A stretch of DNA of 64,000 nucleotides from Streptomyces sp. TRM70350 (GCF_019219825.1 NZ_JAHUXH010000002.1:248001-312000), one strand, 5' to 3'. Positions 12,133-22,117 are shown, counted from the first letter of the stretch. Notes: generated from the sequence alone by a model not told the origin. Numbers and translations are program-made.

Positions 12133-13290
12133 ATGGCCGAGGCCTACATCGTCGAAGCGGTCCGTACGCCCGTCGGGCGACGTGGGGGAGGACTCAGCGG
12201 GGTCCACCCGGCCGATCTGGGCGCGCATGTGCTGAAGGAGCTGGTCGCGCGGGCCGGGGTGGATCCGGCGGCCGTCGAGGACGTCGTCTTCGGGTGCCTG
12301 GACGCGGTGGGGCCGCAGGCCGGCGACATCGCGCGGACCTGCTGGCTGGCGGCCGGGCTGCCCGAGGAGGTGCCGGGCGTGACCGTCGACCGGCAGTGCG
12401 GGTCCTCGCAGCAGGCCGTGCACTTCGCGGCGCAGGCCGTCATGTCCGGGACGCAGGACCTGGTGGTCGCCGGAGGTGTGCAGAACATGTCGCAGATCCC
12501 CATCGCCTACGCCACCCGGCAGGCCGCCGAGCCGCTGGGCTTCACGCAGGGGCCGTTCGCGGGCAGCGCGGGCTGGCGGGCGCGGTACGGGGACCGGCCG
12601 GTCAACCAGTTCGCCGGGGCCGAGATGATCGCCGCGAAGTGGGGGATCGGCCGGCCGGAGCAGGAGGAGTTCGCGCTGCGCTCGCACCGGCGGGCGGTGC
12701 GGGCGATCGACGAGGGGCGCTTCGCGCGCGAGACCGTGCCGTACGGGGACGTGACCGTCGACGAGGGGCCGCGGCGGGACACCTCGCCGGAGAAGATGGC
12801 CGCGCTGAAGCCGGTCATCGACGGCGGCACGGTCACGGCCGCCTGCTCGTCCCAGGTCTCCGACGGGGCGGCGGCGCTGCTGCTGGCCTCCGAGCGGGCG
12901 GTGCGCGAGCACGGGCTGACGCCACGCGCCCGTGTCCACCACCTCTCGGTGCGCGGCGAGGACCCGATCCGCATGCTGACCGCTCCCATCCCGGCCACCG
13001 CCCACGCCCTGAAGAAGACCGGCCTCACCCTCGACGACATCGACCTCGTCGAGATCAACGAGGCCTTCGCACCGGTCGTCCTGGCCTGGCTGAAGGAGAC
13101 CGGCGCCGACCCCGAGAAGGTCAACGTCAACGGCGGCGCGATCGCCCTGGGGCACCCGCTCGGCGCGACCGGCGCGAAACTGATGACGACGCTGGTGCAC
13201 GAACTGGAGCGCACCGGTGGCCGGTTCGGGCTGCAGACAATGTGCGAGGGCGGGGGACAGGCGAACGTGACGATCATCGAGCGGGTCTGA
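12133..13290 (+). CDS. fadA6: Acetyl-CoA acyltransferase (thiolase) FadA6
   Basis: This 385-aa thiolase has the nucleophilic Cys in DRQCGSSQQA, the His of NEAFAP, and the second Cys and GHPLGATGAK at the C-terminus. Length and sequence correspond to mycobacterial FadA6, which cleaves the ring-opened dioyl-CoA after IpdAB action. The ATG at 12133 follows GGGGAG with suitable spacing, 35 bp after kstR2 and in the same direction. The gene overlaps the convergent ipdC by 17 bp, so no terminator separates them and opposing transcripts would meet here. Confidence 0.92.
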   Translation: MAEAYIVEAVRTPVGRRGGGLSGVHPADLGAHVLKELVARAGVDPAAVEDVVFGCLDAVGPQAGDIARTCWLAAGLPEEVPGVTVDRQCGSSQQAVHFAAQAVMSGTQDLVVAGGVQNMSQIPIAYATRQAAEPLGFTQGPFAGSAGWRARYGDRPVNQFAGAEMIAAKWGIGRPEQEEFALRSHRRAVRAIDEGRFARETVPYGDVTVDEGPRRDTSPEKMAALKPVIDGGTVTAACSSQVSDGAAALLLASERAVREHGLTPRARVHHLSVRGEDPIRMLTAPIPATAHALKKTGLTLDDIDLVEINEAFAPVVLAWLKETGADPEKVNVNGGAIALGHPLGATGAKLMTTLVHELERTGGRFGLQTMCEGGGQANVTIIERV

Positions 13291-14332
13291 GCAGTTCGAG
13301 TGACGTCAGTGCCTCCTCTGCTTCCCGCATGGTCCGCTCGACCAGCTCCGCGCACGACGGCAGATCCTCGATCACCCCGGCGACCTGGCCGGACGCCATC
13401 ACCCCGAGATCCGTCCGGCCGTCCACCATGGACGCCTTCAACAGCATCGGCGTGTTCGCGGCCAGCAGGACCTGGCCCCAGGTCAGGTCCTTGCCGTGCT
13501 TCATGGCGAGGCCGTCCCGGAGCATCCGGCGCCAGGTGAGGCCGGAGACCCGCCGGAACCCTGCGGATCGGTGGACGGCCCGCAGGAGTCTCCTGGTCCG
13601 GCCGGATCTCTCCAGGGCGTCGACCAGTTCCGTGCGCAGCATGCGGTGGGGCAGGCCGTCGATCGCCGTGGTGACCGTGACGTCCCGGACCGTCGCCGCC
13701 AGATACCTGCCCTTCACCGCGTCCGGCACCGTCGAGTCCGACGTCAGCAGGAACCGCGTCCCCATGGCCACGCCCGCCGCCCCGTAGGCCAGCGCCGCGA
13801 CCAGGCCACGCCCGTCGAAGAAGCCGCCCGCCGCCACGACCGGGATGTCCACGGCGTCCACCACCTGCGGCAACAGCACCGTCGTCGCCACCTCGCCGGT
13901 GTGCCCGCCGCCCTCGCCGCCCTGCACGATCACCGCGTCCGCGCCCCACGCCGCGACCTTCTCGGCATGACGCCGCGCGCCCACGGACGGGATGACGACC
14001 ACGCCCGACTCCTTGAGCGCGGCGATCAGTTCCCGCGAGGGTGCCAGGGCGAAGGACGCCACCCGCACCCCCTCCTCGATCATGATCTGCACCCGGTCGG
14101 CGGCGTCCGCCGCGTCGGCGCGCAGGTTGACCCCGAACGGTGCCGTCGTCCGCGCCCCGACCTCCCGTATCGCCGCGCGCAACTGGTCGAGCGTCATCGT
14201 GGCCGACGCCAGGATGCCCAGCGCCCCCGCGTTCGCCGTCGCCGAGACCAGGCGGGGGCCCGCCACCCAGCCCATCCCGCTCTGCACGATCGGGTGCGGT
14301 ACGCCGACCAGCCTGGTGAGCGCCGTCTCCAT
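13274..14332 (-). CDS. ipdC: FMN-dependent NMO-like oxidoreductase IpdC
   Basis: This 352-aa protein of the 2-nitropropane dioxygenase/nitronate monooxygenase fold has the N-terminal SGMGWVAGPRLVSATANAG, the FMN-phosphate region VVAAGGFFDGRG and AMGTRFLLTS. It is fourth in the order echA20-ipdA-ipdB-ipdC, the same order as Rv3550-Rv3553 of M. tuberculosis, so it is named IpdC. There it is needed for the oxidation steps before ring D opening. Its ATG shares one base with the ipdB stop (TGATG). A nitronate monooxygenase role is possible from fold alone but unlikely in this context. Confidence 0.88.
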   Translation of the reverse strand: METALTRLVGVPHPIVQSGMGWVAGPRLVSATANAGALGILASATMTLDQLRAAIREVGARTTAPFGVNLRADAADAADRVQIMIEEGVRVASFALAPSRELIAALKESGVVVIPSVGARRHAEKVAAWGADAVIVQGGEGGGHTGEVATTVLLPQVVDAVDIPVVAAGGFFDGRGLVAALAYGAAGVAMGTRFLLTSDSTVPDAVKGRYLAATVRDVTVTTAIDGLPHRMLRTELVDALERSGRTRRLLRAVHRSAGFRRVSGLTWRRMLRDGLAMKHGKDLTWGQVLLAANTPMLLKASMVDGRTDLGVMASGQVAGVIEDLPSCAELVERTMREAEEALTSLELLRPAR

Positions 14333-15078
14333 CAGGACCGCACCTCCCGTTCCCGGGTGTTCGCCGGGTCGATCACCTCGCGGATCAGGCGCAGTTCCTC
14401 GAAGCCGGGGGCACGGGTCTCCGGCACCTCGGCCGGGATCGTCAGCGCGAAGCCGGTCGCTTCCCCGACCTGTTCGACGGTCACCCCCGGATGCAGGGAG
14501 GCGACCCGCATGGAGCGGTCCGGTGTCGCGAAGTCGAAGACGCCGAGGTCCGAGACGACCCGGGCCAGCCGATGGAAGCGGGCCGTTTCCGGATGGCGCG
14601 CGGCGCGGTCGTGGCCGACTCCGCACACCATGTCGACGCGCTCGACGAACACCCGCCGGGAGTGCCGGGGGATCCAGTAACTCGTCGGGTTGTTCAGCGT
14701 GTTGACCGGCGCCCCGCGCACGCCGAGCAGCTGCCGGGACGGCTTGGCCCAGTCACCGACGCAGGAGATGTTCTGGTTGCCGTGGCGGTCGATCTGGCTC
14801 GCGCCCATCATCACGTGCCGTTTGCCGCCGGTGACGAGGGTGAGGTGCCGGTGGTACGGCAGCCAGCCCTCGGGGTTGCCGTCGGCGTCCACCAGCATCG
14901 CCTCGCCGTCGGTGAGCAGCAGGTCCGGCGCGAAGGTGTGCCGGGCCAGCCGGGCGCCGAGGGAGGGGATCAGGCCCATGGGGCTCGCGAGGATCTCTCC
15001 GGCCCCGCGCCAGGCTTCGGCGCAGGCGAGCACGCAGTACTCGGCACGGGTGGGCGGGGGCGTCGTCGGCTCGGTCAT
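14332..15078 (-). CDS. ipdB: CoA-transferase-like ring hydrolase subunit IpdB
   Basis: This is the beta subunit of the IpdAB type I CoA-transferase-fold enzyme, which hydrolyses the last steroid ring of COCHEA-CoA. At 248 aa it shows TRAEYCVLACAEAWRGAGEI near the start, LLTDGEAMLVD, and MGASQIDRHGNQNISCVGDW as core. Two starts carry the same AGGAG-CGGCCATGACC block: ATG at 15078, chosen because homologues begin near TRAE, and ATG at 15114, which overlaps the ipdA stop and would add 12 residues. The classical CoA-transferase catalytic Glu is not expected in this family. Confidence 0.88.
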   Translation of the reverse strand: MTEPTTPPPTRAEYCVLACAEAWRGAGEILASPMGLIPSLGARLARHTFAPDLLLTDGEAMLVDADGNPEGWLPYHRHLTLVTGGKRHVMMGASQIDRHGNQNISCVGDWAKPSRQLLGVRGAPVNTLNNPTSYWIPRHSRRVFVERVDMVCGVGHDRAARHPETARFHRLARVVSDLGVFDFATPDRSMRVASLHPGVTVEQVGEATGFALTIPAEVPETRAPGFEELRLIREVIDPANTREREVRS

Positions 15079-15110
15079 GGCCGCTCCTGGTGTTCTCGGC
15101 GTTGCCGGGG

Positions 15111-15986
15111 TCATGGCCGCTCCTCGTCCTCGCGGCGCTGCCCGCACTCCTCGTGCCAGGCGCGGACGGCGGACCGGTACGTGTGCTCGTCCCCGGCGAG
15201 GAACCGGTCGGCGAACTCCGGCCAGGGTGTGGTGGCGTAGTGCTGCTGAAAGGCCTCGTCCCGTGCGTAGTCGGGTGCGCAGGACGTGAAGTGGGCGCCG
15301 GTCGGGGCCTCGACGACGCCGGTCACCGTGTGCCGCGGGACGAGCAGCGTCTGCGGTGCCGCCTCCCTCGTCAGCCCGGCCGTGTCCACGATCCGCTCGC
15401 AGGAGACGTACGCCGTCCCGGCCGCCGCGCAGAACAGGTCGTCGAAGTACGGGTCGGGGCCCAGATACTGCCCGTTGCCCCGCCGGTCCGCGCGGTTCAC
15501 ATGGACCAGCGCCGCGTCCAGCCGCAGGGCGGGCATGGCCACGAACGTCTCCCCGTCGTCGTACGGCGACGTCACCGTGCGCAGACCGGGGTTGACCCGC
15601 ATGACGTCCGAGCCGATCCCGGCCCGTACCGGCAGGAAGGGCAGCCGGTTCGCGGCCGCGTGCAGTCCCCACAGGAACATCGCCTCGTCGATCTCCATCA
15701 GCTCGAACGCCCCGCGCTCCCGGGCCGCGCGGTAGTGCGGTTCGAGCGGGATGGAGTCGAGGGTGGCGAAGGCGGCGACCAGCTTGCGGATCCGGCCGGC
15801 GGCGGCGAGCATGCCGACGTCCGGGCCGCCGTACGACACGACCGTCAGATCGGTGATCTCCGACCGGAGCAGTGCTCTGACCAGGGCCATCGGCTTGCGA
15901 CGCGAGCCCCAGCCGCCGATGCCGAGCGTCATGCCGCTCCACAGGCGGGAGGCCACCTCGTCGGCGGTCATCGTCTTGTCGGTCAC
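15111..15986 (-). CDS. ipdA: CoA-transferase-like ring hydrolase subunit IpdA
   Basis: This is the alpha subunit of IpdAB, 291 aa. The N-terminal GMTLGIGGWGSRRKPMALVR is the CoA-transferase glycine-rich loop, and VVSYGGPDVGML and DRRGNGQYLGPDPYFDD are further IpdA hallmarks. With IpdB it opens ring C. The GTG at 15986 overlaps the echA20 stop by 4 nt (GTGA), so the three genes echA20, ipdA and ipdB are read as one coupled unit. Confidence 0.9.
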   Translation of the reverse strand: MTDKTMTADEVASRLWSGMTLGIGGWGSRRKPMALVRALLRSEITDLTVVSYGGPDVGMLAAAGRIRKLVAAFATLDSIPLEPHYRAARERGAFELMEIDEAMFLWGLHAAANRLPFLPVRAGIGSDVMRVNPGLRTVTSPYDDGETFVAMPALRLDAALVHVNRADRRGNGQYLGPDPYFDDLFCAAAGTAYVSCERIVDTAGLTREAAPQTLLVPRHTVTGVVEAPTGAHFTSCAPDYARDEAFQQHYATTPWPEFADRFLAGDEHTYRSAVRAWHEECGQRREDEERP

Positions 15987-16729
15987 TCCGGCACGTCCTT
16001 TCCGAAGGTGCTCCGCACCCGGTCCGCCACCCCGCTCACCGCGGCCTCGAAGGTGAAGCCCTGCTCGAACCGGTAGCTGCGGCGCACGTCGACGGGGTCG
16101 ATGCCGTTGATCGCGGCCTTCGCCAGGCGCAGCAGCCCGCCGTCCTTGGCGGCGATCTCGCGGGCCAACTCCAGGGCCGCCCCGCGCAGTTCCTCGCGCG
16201 GCACCACCCGCCACACCGAACCGTGCGCGTGCAGCTCGGCCGCGCTCGCCGTGCGGGAGGTGTAGTACAGCGCGCGCATGAGGTGCTGGGGGACCAGACG
16301 GGCCAGGTGCGTGGCCGCGCCGAGCGCGCCCCGGTCCAGCTCCGGCAGGCCGAAGGTGGCGTCCTCGCTCGCCACGATCGCGTCCGCGTTGCCGACCAGC
16401 CCGATGCCGCCGCCGAGACAGAAGCCCCGCACCGCCGCCACGACGGGAACCTCGCACTCGTACACCGCCGCGAAGGCCTCCGCGCACCCCGAGTTGGCGC
16501 CCAGCAGGGCGCTCTGGCCCCGCGCCTGTATCTCCTTGATGTCCACCCCCGCGTTGAAGCCGCGCCCCTCGGCGGTCAGCACGACACAGCGCACGTCGGG
16601 ATTCCGCCCGGCCGCGCGCACGGCGTCGGCCAGGGCGTACCAGCCGTGCACCGGCAGCGCGTTCACCGGCGGGAAGTCGACCGTGACGACGGAAATCCCG
16701 TTTTCCGGGGACGAGGTAAAGACACCCAT
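15983..16729 (-). CDS. echA20: Enoyl-CoA hydratase-family ring D hydrolase EchA20
   Basis: This 248-aa crotonase-fold protein has the oxyanion-hole segments GRGFNAGVDIKE and RGFCLGGGIGLVGNADAI. Position and length match M. tuberculosis EchA20, which hydrolyses ring D of the enoyl intermediate rather than hydrating a chain. ATG at 16729 is used. A longer in-frame start at 16759 would lie inside the operator at 16748-16767 and is unlikely. It is the first gene of the leftward unit echA20-ipdA-ipdB-ipdC. Confidence 0.88.
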   Translation of the reverse strand: MGVFTSSPENGISVVTVDFPPVNALPVHGWYALADAVRAAGRNPDVRCVVLTAEGRGFNAGVDIKEIQARGQSALLGANSGCAEAFAAVYECEVPVVAAVRGFCLGGGIGLVGNADAIVASEDATFGLPELDRGALGAATHLARLVPQHLMRALYYTSRTASAAELHAHGSVWRVVPREELRGAALELAREIAAKDGGLLRLAKAAINGIDPVDVRRSYRFEQGFTFEAAVSGVADRVRSTFGKDVPE

Positions 16730-16747
16730 GGCCGCATCAGCTACCTT

Positions 16748-16767
16748 TCCACCAAACATTTGTTAGG
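16748..16767. promoter_or_regulatory. KstR2-like operator 2 in the divergent promoter
   Basis: On the minus strand the 17-mer CCTAACAAATGTTTGGT (16751-16767) equals operator 1 in 16 of 17 bases. It lies between echA20 and the rightward SDR gene, 19 bp from the echA20 start. A 10-bp palindrome, GCTTCGAAGC, follows at 16776-16785. Confidence 0.75.
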
Positions 16768-16816
16768 TGTTCGAGGCTTCGAAGCTAGCAGTCGCCGATT
16801 CAGCGTGGGAGCCCCT

Positions 16817-17593
16817 GTGGACAAAGCAGCCCTTGTGGACAACTCGGCGGTTCCACAGCTCGACGGCCGGACCGTCGTCGTCACCGGCGGCACCCGAGGG
16901 GTCGGCGCCGGTATCGCTCGCGCCTTCGCCGCGGCCGGTGCCGAGGTCGTCACCTGTGCGCGGCGGCCACCCGAAGTCCCCGTCGAGGGCAGCCGGTTCG
17001 TCCCCCTCGACCTGCGCGAGCCCGCCGCCGTACGGGACTTCTTCGCCGCGCTGCCCCGGCTGGACGTCCTCGTCAACAACGCCGGAGGCACGCCGTACCG
17101 GCTGCTGACCGAGGCCGACGCCGAGCGGCACGCCCGCGTCGTCGAGCTCAACCTCGTGGCTCCGCTGACCGCGTCGCTCGCCGCGTACGAGCCGTTGCGA
17201 CGGGCGCGGGGCTGCGTGGTGATGATCGGCAGTGTCAGCGGGGGCCGCCCGTCACCCGGGTCGGCCGCGTACGGCGCCGCCAAGGCCGGTCTGGAGCACC
17301 TCGCCCGCTCCATGGCGGTGGAGTGGGCGCCCCACGTCCGCGTGAACACCCTCGTCGTCGGCATGGTCCACACCGAGCTGTCCCCCCTGCACTACGGCGG
17401 CGAGGACGGCGTCGCGGCCGTCTCCCGCACGGTCCCGCTCGGGCGGCTCGCCACACCGGCCGACGTCGGGGCGGCCGCCGTGTTCCTCGCGTCCGACGCC
17501 GCCTCGTACATCAGCGGAGCCAGTCTGCACGTGCACGGCGGCGGCGAGCGCCCCGCGTTCCTGGCCGCCGCGACCGCCCACAAGGAGGGGTGA
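16817..17593 (+). CDS. Short-chain dehydrogenase (Rv3549c-like)
   Basis: This 258-aa SDR has TGGTRGVGAGIA as nucleotide-binding loop, NNAGG, Ser in MIGSVSGG and YGAAK. It is transcribed away from echA20, as Rv3549c and Rv3548c neighbour echA20 in mycobacteria, so a role in oxidising a hydroxyl on the C/D-ring CoA ester is inferred. GTG at 16817 is preceded by GGGAG at 16807-16811. A second in-frame GTG at 16835 lacks such a site. It is followed after 1 nt by the next SDR. Confidence 0.82.
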   Translation: MDKAALVDNSAVPQLDGRTVVVTGGTRGVGAGIARAFAAAGAEVVTCARRPPEVPVEGSRFVPLDLREPAAVRDFFAALPRLDVLVNNAGGTPYRLLTEADAERHARVVELNLVAPLTASLAAYEPLRRARGCVVMIGSVSGGRPSPGSAAYGAAKAGLEHLARSMAVEWAPHVRVNTLVVGMVHTELSPLHYGGEDGVAAVSRTVPLGRLATPADVGAAAVFLASDAASYISGASLHVHGGGERPAFLAAATAHKEG

Positions 17594-17594
17594 C

Positions 17595-18506
17595 ATGAGC
17601 CGCACTTGCGAGGGACGGGTCGTCGTCGTCACCGGGGGCGGCCGGGGGCTCGGACGGGCGCACGCGCTCGCCTTCGCCGCCGAGGGGGCACGGGTCGTCG
17701 TCAACGACCTCGGTGTCGGCCTCGACGGCCAGCCCGGCGCCGACAGCCCGGCCGCCCGCGTGGCCGACGAGATCCGCGCGGCGGGCGGCGAGGCCGTCGC
17801 CCACGCCGGCGACATCGCCACCACCGAGGGCGCCGCCTCCCTGATCGGCGCCGCGCTGGAGGCGTACGGCCGCCTCGACACGCTCGTCAACAACGCCGGC
17901 TTCCTGCGCGACCGGATGCTCGTCAACCTCGACGAGGACGACTGGGACGCCGTCCTGCGCGTCCACCTCAAGGGCCACTTCCTGCCGCTGAGACACGCCG
18001 CCGCGCACTGGCGGGCCGAGGCCAAGGCGGGCCGCACACCGCAGGCCCGGATCGTCAACACCAGCAGCGGGGCCGGACTGCTCGGCTCGGTCGGGCAGGG
18101 CAACTACAGCGCCGCCAAGGCCGGGATCGTAGGGCTCACCTTGGTCGCGGCGGCCGAACTCCGGCGGTACGGCGTCCAGGTCAACGCCATCGCCCCGGCG
18201 GCGCGTACCCGGATGACGGAGCGGACATTCGCCGAGGCCATGGCGGCGCCGGGCAGCGGATTCGACGCCATGGCCCCGGAGAACGTCTCGCCGCTGGTCG
18301 TCTGGCTCGGGTCCGCCGCGAGCGCGGGCGTCACCGGCCGGGTGTTCGAGGCGGAGGGGGGCCGTGTCACCGTGATGGAGGGGTGGCGGGCGGGGCCAAC
18401 CGTGGACAAAGGGGCGCGGTGGGGCGTGGCGGAACTGGACGAGGTGGTACGAGGCTTGCTGGCCGGATCCGACGTGCCCGGGTCTGTGTACGGCAGTCAG
18501 ACCTGA
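17595..18506 (+). CDS. Short-chain dehydrogenase (Rv3548c-like)
   Basis: At 303 aa this SDR is longer than usual, with about 50 extra C-terminal residues. TGGGRGLGRAHA, NDLGVGLDG, NNAGFLRDRM, SSGAGLLGS and YSAAK follow the pattern of the hydroxyacyl-CoA dehydrogenase-like SDRs, the group of Rv3548c and of multifunctional enzyme type 2. AAGGAGG at 17582-17588 precedes the ATG. The last codons and the stop lie in a 40-bp tandem duplication (18473-18552), so the present C-terminus is one copy of a duplicated end. Confidence 0.83.
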   Translation: MSRTCEGRVVVVTGGGRGLGRAHALAFAAEGARVVVNDLGVGLDGQPGADSPAARVADEIRAAGGEAVAHAGDIATTEGAASLIGAALEAYGRLDTLVNNAGFLRDRMLVNLDEDDWDAVLRVHLKGHFLPLRHAAAHWRAEAKAGRTPQARIVNTSSGAGLLGSVGQGNYSAAKAGIVGLTLVAAAELRRYGVQVNAIAPAARTRMTERTFAEAMAAPGSGFDAMAPENVSPLVVWLGSAASAGVTGRVFEAEGGRVTVMEGWRAGPTVDKGARWGVAELDEVVRGLLAGSDVPGSVYGSQT

Positions 18507-18552
18507 GCGATACGTGCCCGGCCCGGTGTACGGCAGTCAGGCGTGAGCGTCA
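18473..18552 (+). repeat. 40-bp tandem duplication across the SDR stop codon
   Basis: Two 40-bp copies (18473-18512 and 18513-18552) share CGTGCCCGG, GTGTACGGCAGTCAG and TGAGCG; a third starts at 18553 (CGTGCCC). The TGA stop of the SDR gene lies in copy 1 and recurs in copy 2. The rest of 18507-18627 shows no gene. Confidence 0.85.
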
Positions 18553-18627
18553 CGTGCCCCTCCCTCGGCTTCACCGGGATCGACTTCCGGCTCGGCGGCA
18601 CGGTCTCCAGCCCGTCCCGCGGCAAGC

Positions 18628-20483
<1,856 letters not shown>

Positions 20484-20519
20484 GGCGGCGGCGTCGGCCG
20501 GGTCACCCACGGGGCCGGA

Positions 20520-20547
20520 AAACCCGTCGTCGGCGGGTTTGCCCGCC
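20520..20547 (+). terminator. Overlapping alternative hairpins after the protease
   Basis: AAACCCG (20520-20526) pairs with CGGGTTT (20534-20540) around 7 nt. GGCGGG (20532-20537) can instead pair with CCCGCC (20542-20547). The two stems are mutually exclusive. It probably ends the protease transcript just before the GNAT gene. Confidence 0.5.
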
Positions 20548-20562
20548 GGCAGAATCCCGGAC

Positions 20563-21009
20563 GTGACCACCGAACAGCACTCCGCGGACGCCGCGACCCT
20601 CCAGGTCGGCGGCAAGGACGACGACCTGGAGCAGCGCCTCGACGAGGAGCTGACCGCGTTCAACGCGGCGGCGACCGGCGCCGGGGAACCCGACGAGTTC
20701 AGCGTCCGGGTCACCGCCGCCGACGGCGCACTGCTCGGCGGACTGACCGGGTGGGTCTGGGGCGGCCTGTGCGGCGTGGAGATGCTGTGGGTGCGGGGAG
20801 ACCGGCGGCACACCGGATGGGGCAGCAAGCTGATGCGGGCCGCCGAGGAGGAAGCCGTACGGCGCGGCTGCACGGACATGATCGTCTCCTCGTACACCTT
20901 CCAGGCCCCGGGCTTCTACCGCAAGCTCGGCTTCCGTGAGGCGGGGCGCCTGCCGGGCGTTCCCGGCGGGCACGCGGACGTGTACCTGCACAAGGTCATC
21001 GGATCCTGA
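20563..21009 (+). CDS. GNAT-family N-acetyltransferase
   Basis: This 148-aa single-domain acetyltransferase shows LWVRGDRRHTGWGSKLM as motif A, where R-x-x-G-x-G/S binds acetyl-CoA pyrophosphate. SYTFQAPGFYRKLGF is motif B with the Tyr general acid. Substrate cannot be inferred. The GTG at 20563 is 7 nt after CAGAAT, which suits a leaderless message. It stands alone between the protease and chorismate mutase. Confidence 0.85.
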   Translation: MTTEQHSADAATLQVGGKDDDLEQRLDEELTAFNAAATGAGEPDEFSVRVTAADGALLGGLTGWVWGGLCGVEMLWVRGDRRHTGWGSKLMRAAEEEAVRRGCTDMIVSSYTFQAPGFYRKLGFREAGRLPGVPGGHADVYLHKVIGS

Positions 21010-21051
21010 GAGCATCCGGCAACAGCCACCGGCCGCGTAGGGTGGGCGCCC

Positions 21052-21402
21052 ATGACCACCAGCAACACCACCACCGATGACGTCGACCCGGCCGTGCGCG
21101 AGGAACTCACCCGGCTGCGCGAGAGCATCGACAACATCGACGCGGCCGTCGTCCACATGCTCGCCGAGCGCTTCAAATGCACCCAGCAGGTCGGCCGCCT
21201 CAAGGCCCTGCACCGGCTGCCGCCCGCCGACCCGGCCCGCGAGGCACGGCAGATCGACCGGCTGCGCACCCTCGCCGAAAGCGCCAAGCTCGACCCCGGA
21301 TTCGCTGAGAAGTTCCTCAATTTCATCATCGGCGAAGTGATCAGGCACCACGAGCGCATCGCCGAGGACACCGTGAACGGCACCTCGCCCGCAGCCGACT
21401 GA
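21052..21402 (+). CDS. Chorismate mutase, AroQ fold
   Basis: This 116-aa all-helical protein is of AroQ type. LRESIDNIDAAVVHMLAERF is helix 1 with the active-site Arg, and QVGRLKAL carries the Lys. It converts chorismate to prephenate for Phe and Tyr synthesis. No signal peptide is present, so it is the cytoplasmic form. TAGGGT (21038-21043) ends 8 nt before the ATG, a leaderless arrangement. Confidence 0.87.
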   Translation: MTTSNTTTDDVDPAVREELTRLRESIDNIDAAVVHMLAERFKCTQQVGRLKALHRLPPADPAREARQIDRLRTLAESAKLDPGFAEKFLNFIIGEVIRHHERIAEDTVNGTSPAAD

Positions 21403-21538
21403 CCTCGGCGAACCCGGCCGGCACGGGGGCGGCGCGGCCCGGGCGGGAAGGCCACGCCGCGTACTGATCGTCAACCGGCGACCACCGACCGTCAACGCCT
21501 CGCATACTCTGGTTGTCCACGCCGGAGGGAGTTCGGGC

Positions 21539-22057
21539 ATGGGGTCGGACACCAAGATCCTCATCGTCGACGACCACGAGGACACGCTGTACGCACTGGA
21601 GAGCGCCCTGGCCCCGCTCGGCTACGACCTGGGCCGCGCCACCAGCGGCGACGAGGCCCTGAAGCGGGTGCTGCGCGGCCAGGTCGGCCTGCTGCTGCTC
21701 GATGTGCGCATGCCCGGCGTCAGCGGCCTGGACGTGGTGCGCTACCTGCGCCGCCTGGAACAGACCCAGCACATCCCGGTCGTCCTGCTCACCGGCTACG
21801 GCCCGGACCACGAACTGACCTCCACCGCCTTCCAACTGGGCGTCGCCGACCTCCTCATGAAACCCGTCGACCCCTGGGCGCTGCGCACCAAGGTCCGCTA
21901 CCTGTACGACGCCCACCAGCGCCACCAGGCCCTGGAGCGCGAGGTCCGCGAACTGCGCGCCCTGATCGAGACGGAGACGCAACCGGACAAGCCGGGCGCA
22001 CGCCTGCCCGTGCAGCGCGACCGGCGCGGGCCGACGCGGGCGCAGGACCGCACGTAG
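21539..22057 (+). CDS. Orphan response-regulator receiver protein
   Basis: The first 120 residues are a receiver domain: acidic pair in IVDDHED, phospho-acceptor Asp in LLLDVRMPG, Thr in LLTGYG and Lys in LLMKPVDPW. The remaining 50 residues form a coiled stretch (HQALEREVRELRALIETE) and a charged tail; no DNA-binding domain is present. It may act by protein contact. No histidine kinase is adjacent. GGAGGG precedes the ATG, and CATACT near 21503 could be a -10 box. Confidence 0.85.
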   Translation: MGSDTKILIVDDHEDTLYALESALAPLGYDLGRATSGDEALKRVLRGQVGLLLLDVRMPGVSGLDVVRYLRRLEQTQHIPVVLLTGYGPDHELTSTAFQLGVADLLMKPVDPWALRTKVRYLYDAHQRHQALEREVRELRALIETETQPDKPGARLPVQRDRRGPTRAQDRT

Positions 22058-22117
22058 GGCCCCGCGAAACCGCCCGCCCCTGTCCCGTTGTCGGTGGCAT
22101 CAGGCAGCATGTGATCC

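Noticed and set aside
13274..14332. Plain nitronate monooxygenase.
   Set aside because: The fold permits it, but gene order and neighbours point to IpdC of the steroid pathway.
16223..16816. A longer start for the SDR at 16817.
   Set aside because: The upstream part of the frame lies opposite echA20 and across the operator; GTG 16817 has a proper ribosome binding site.
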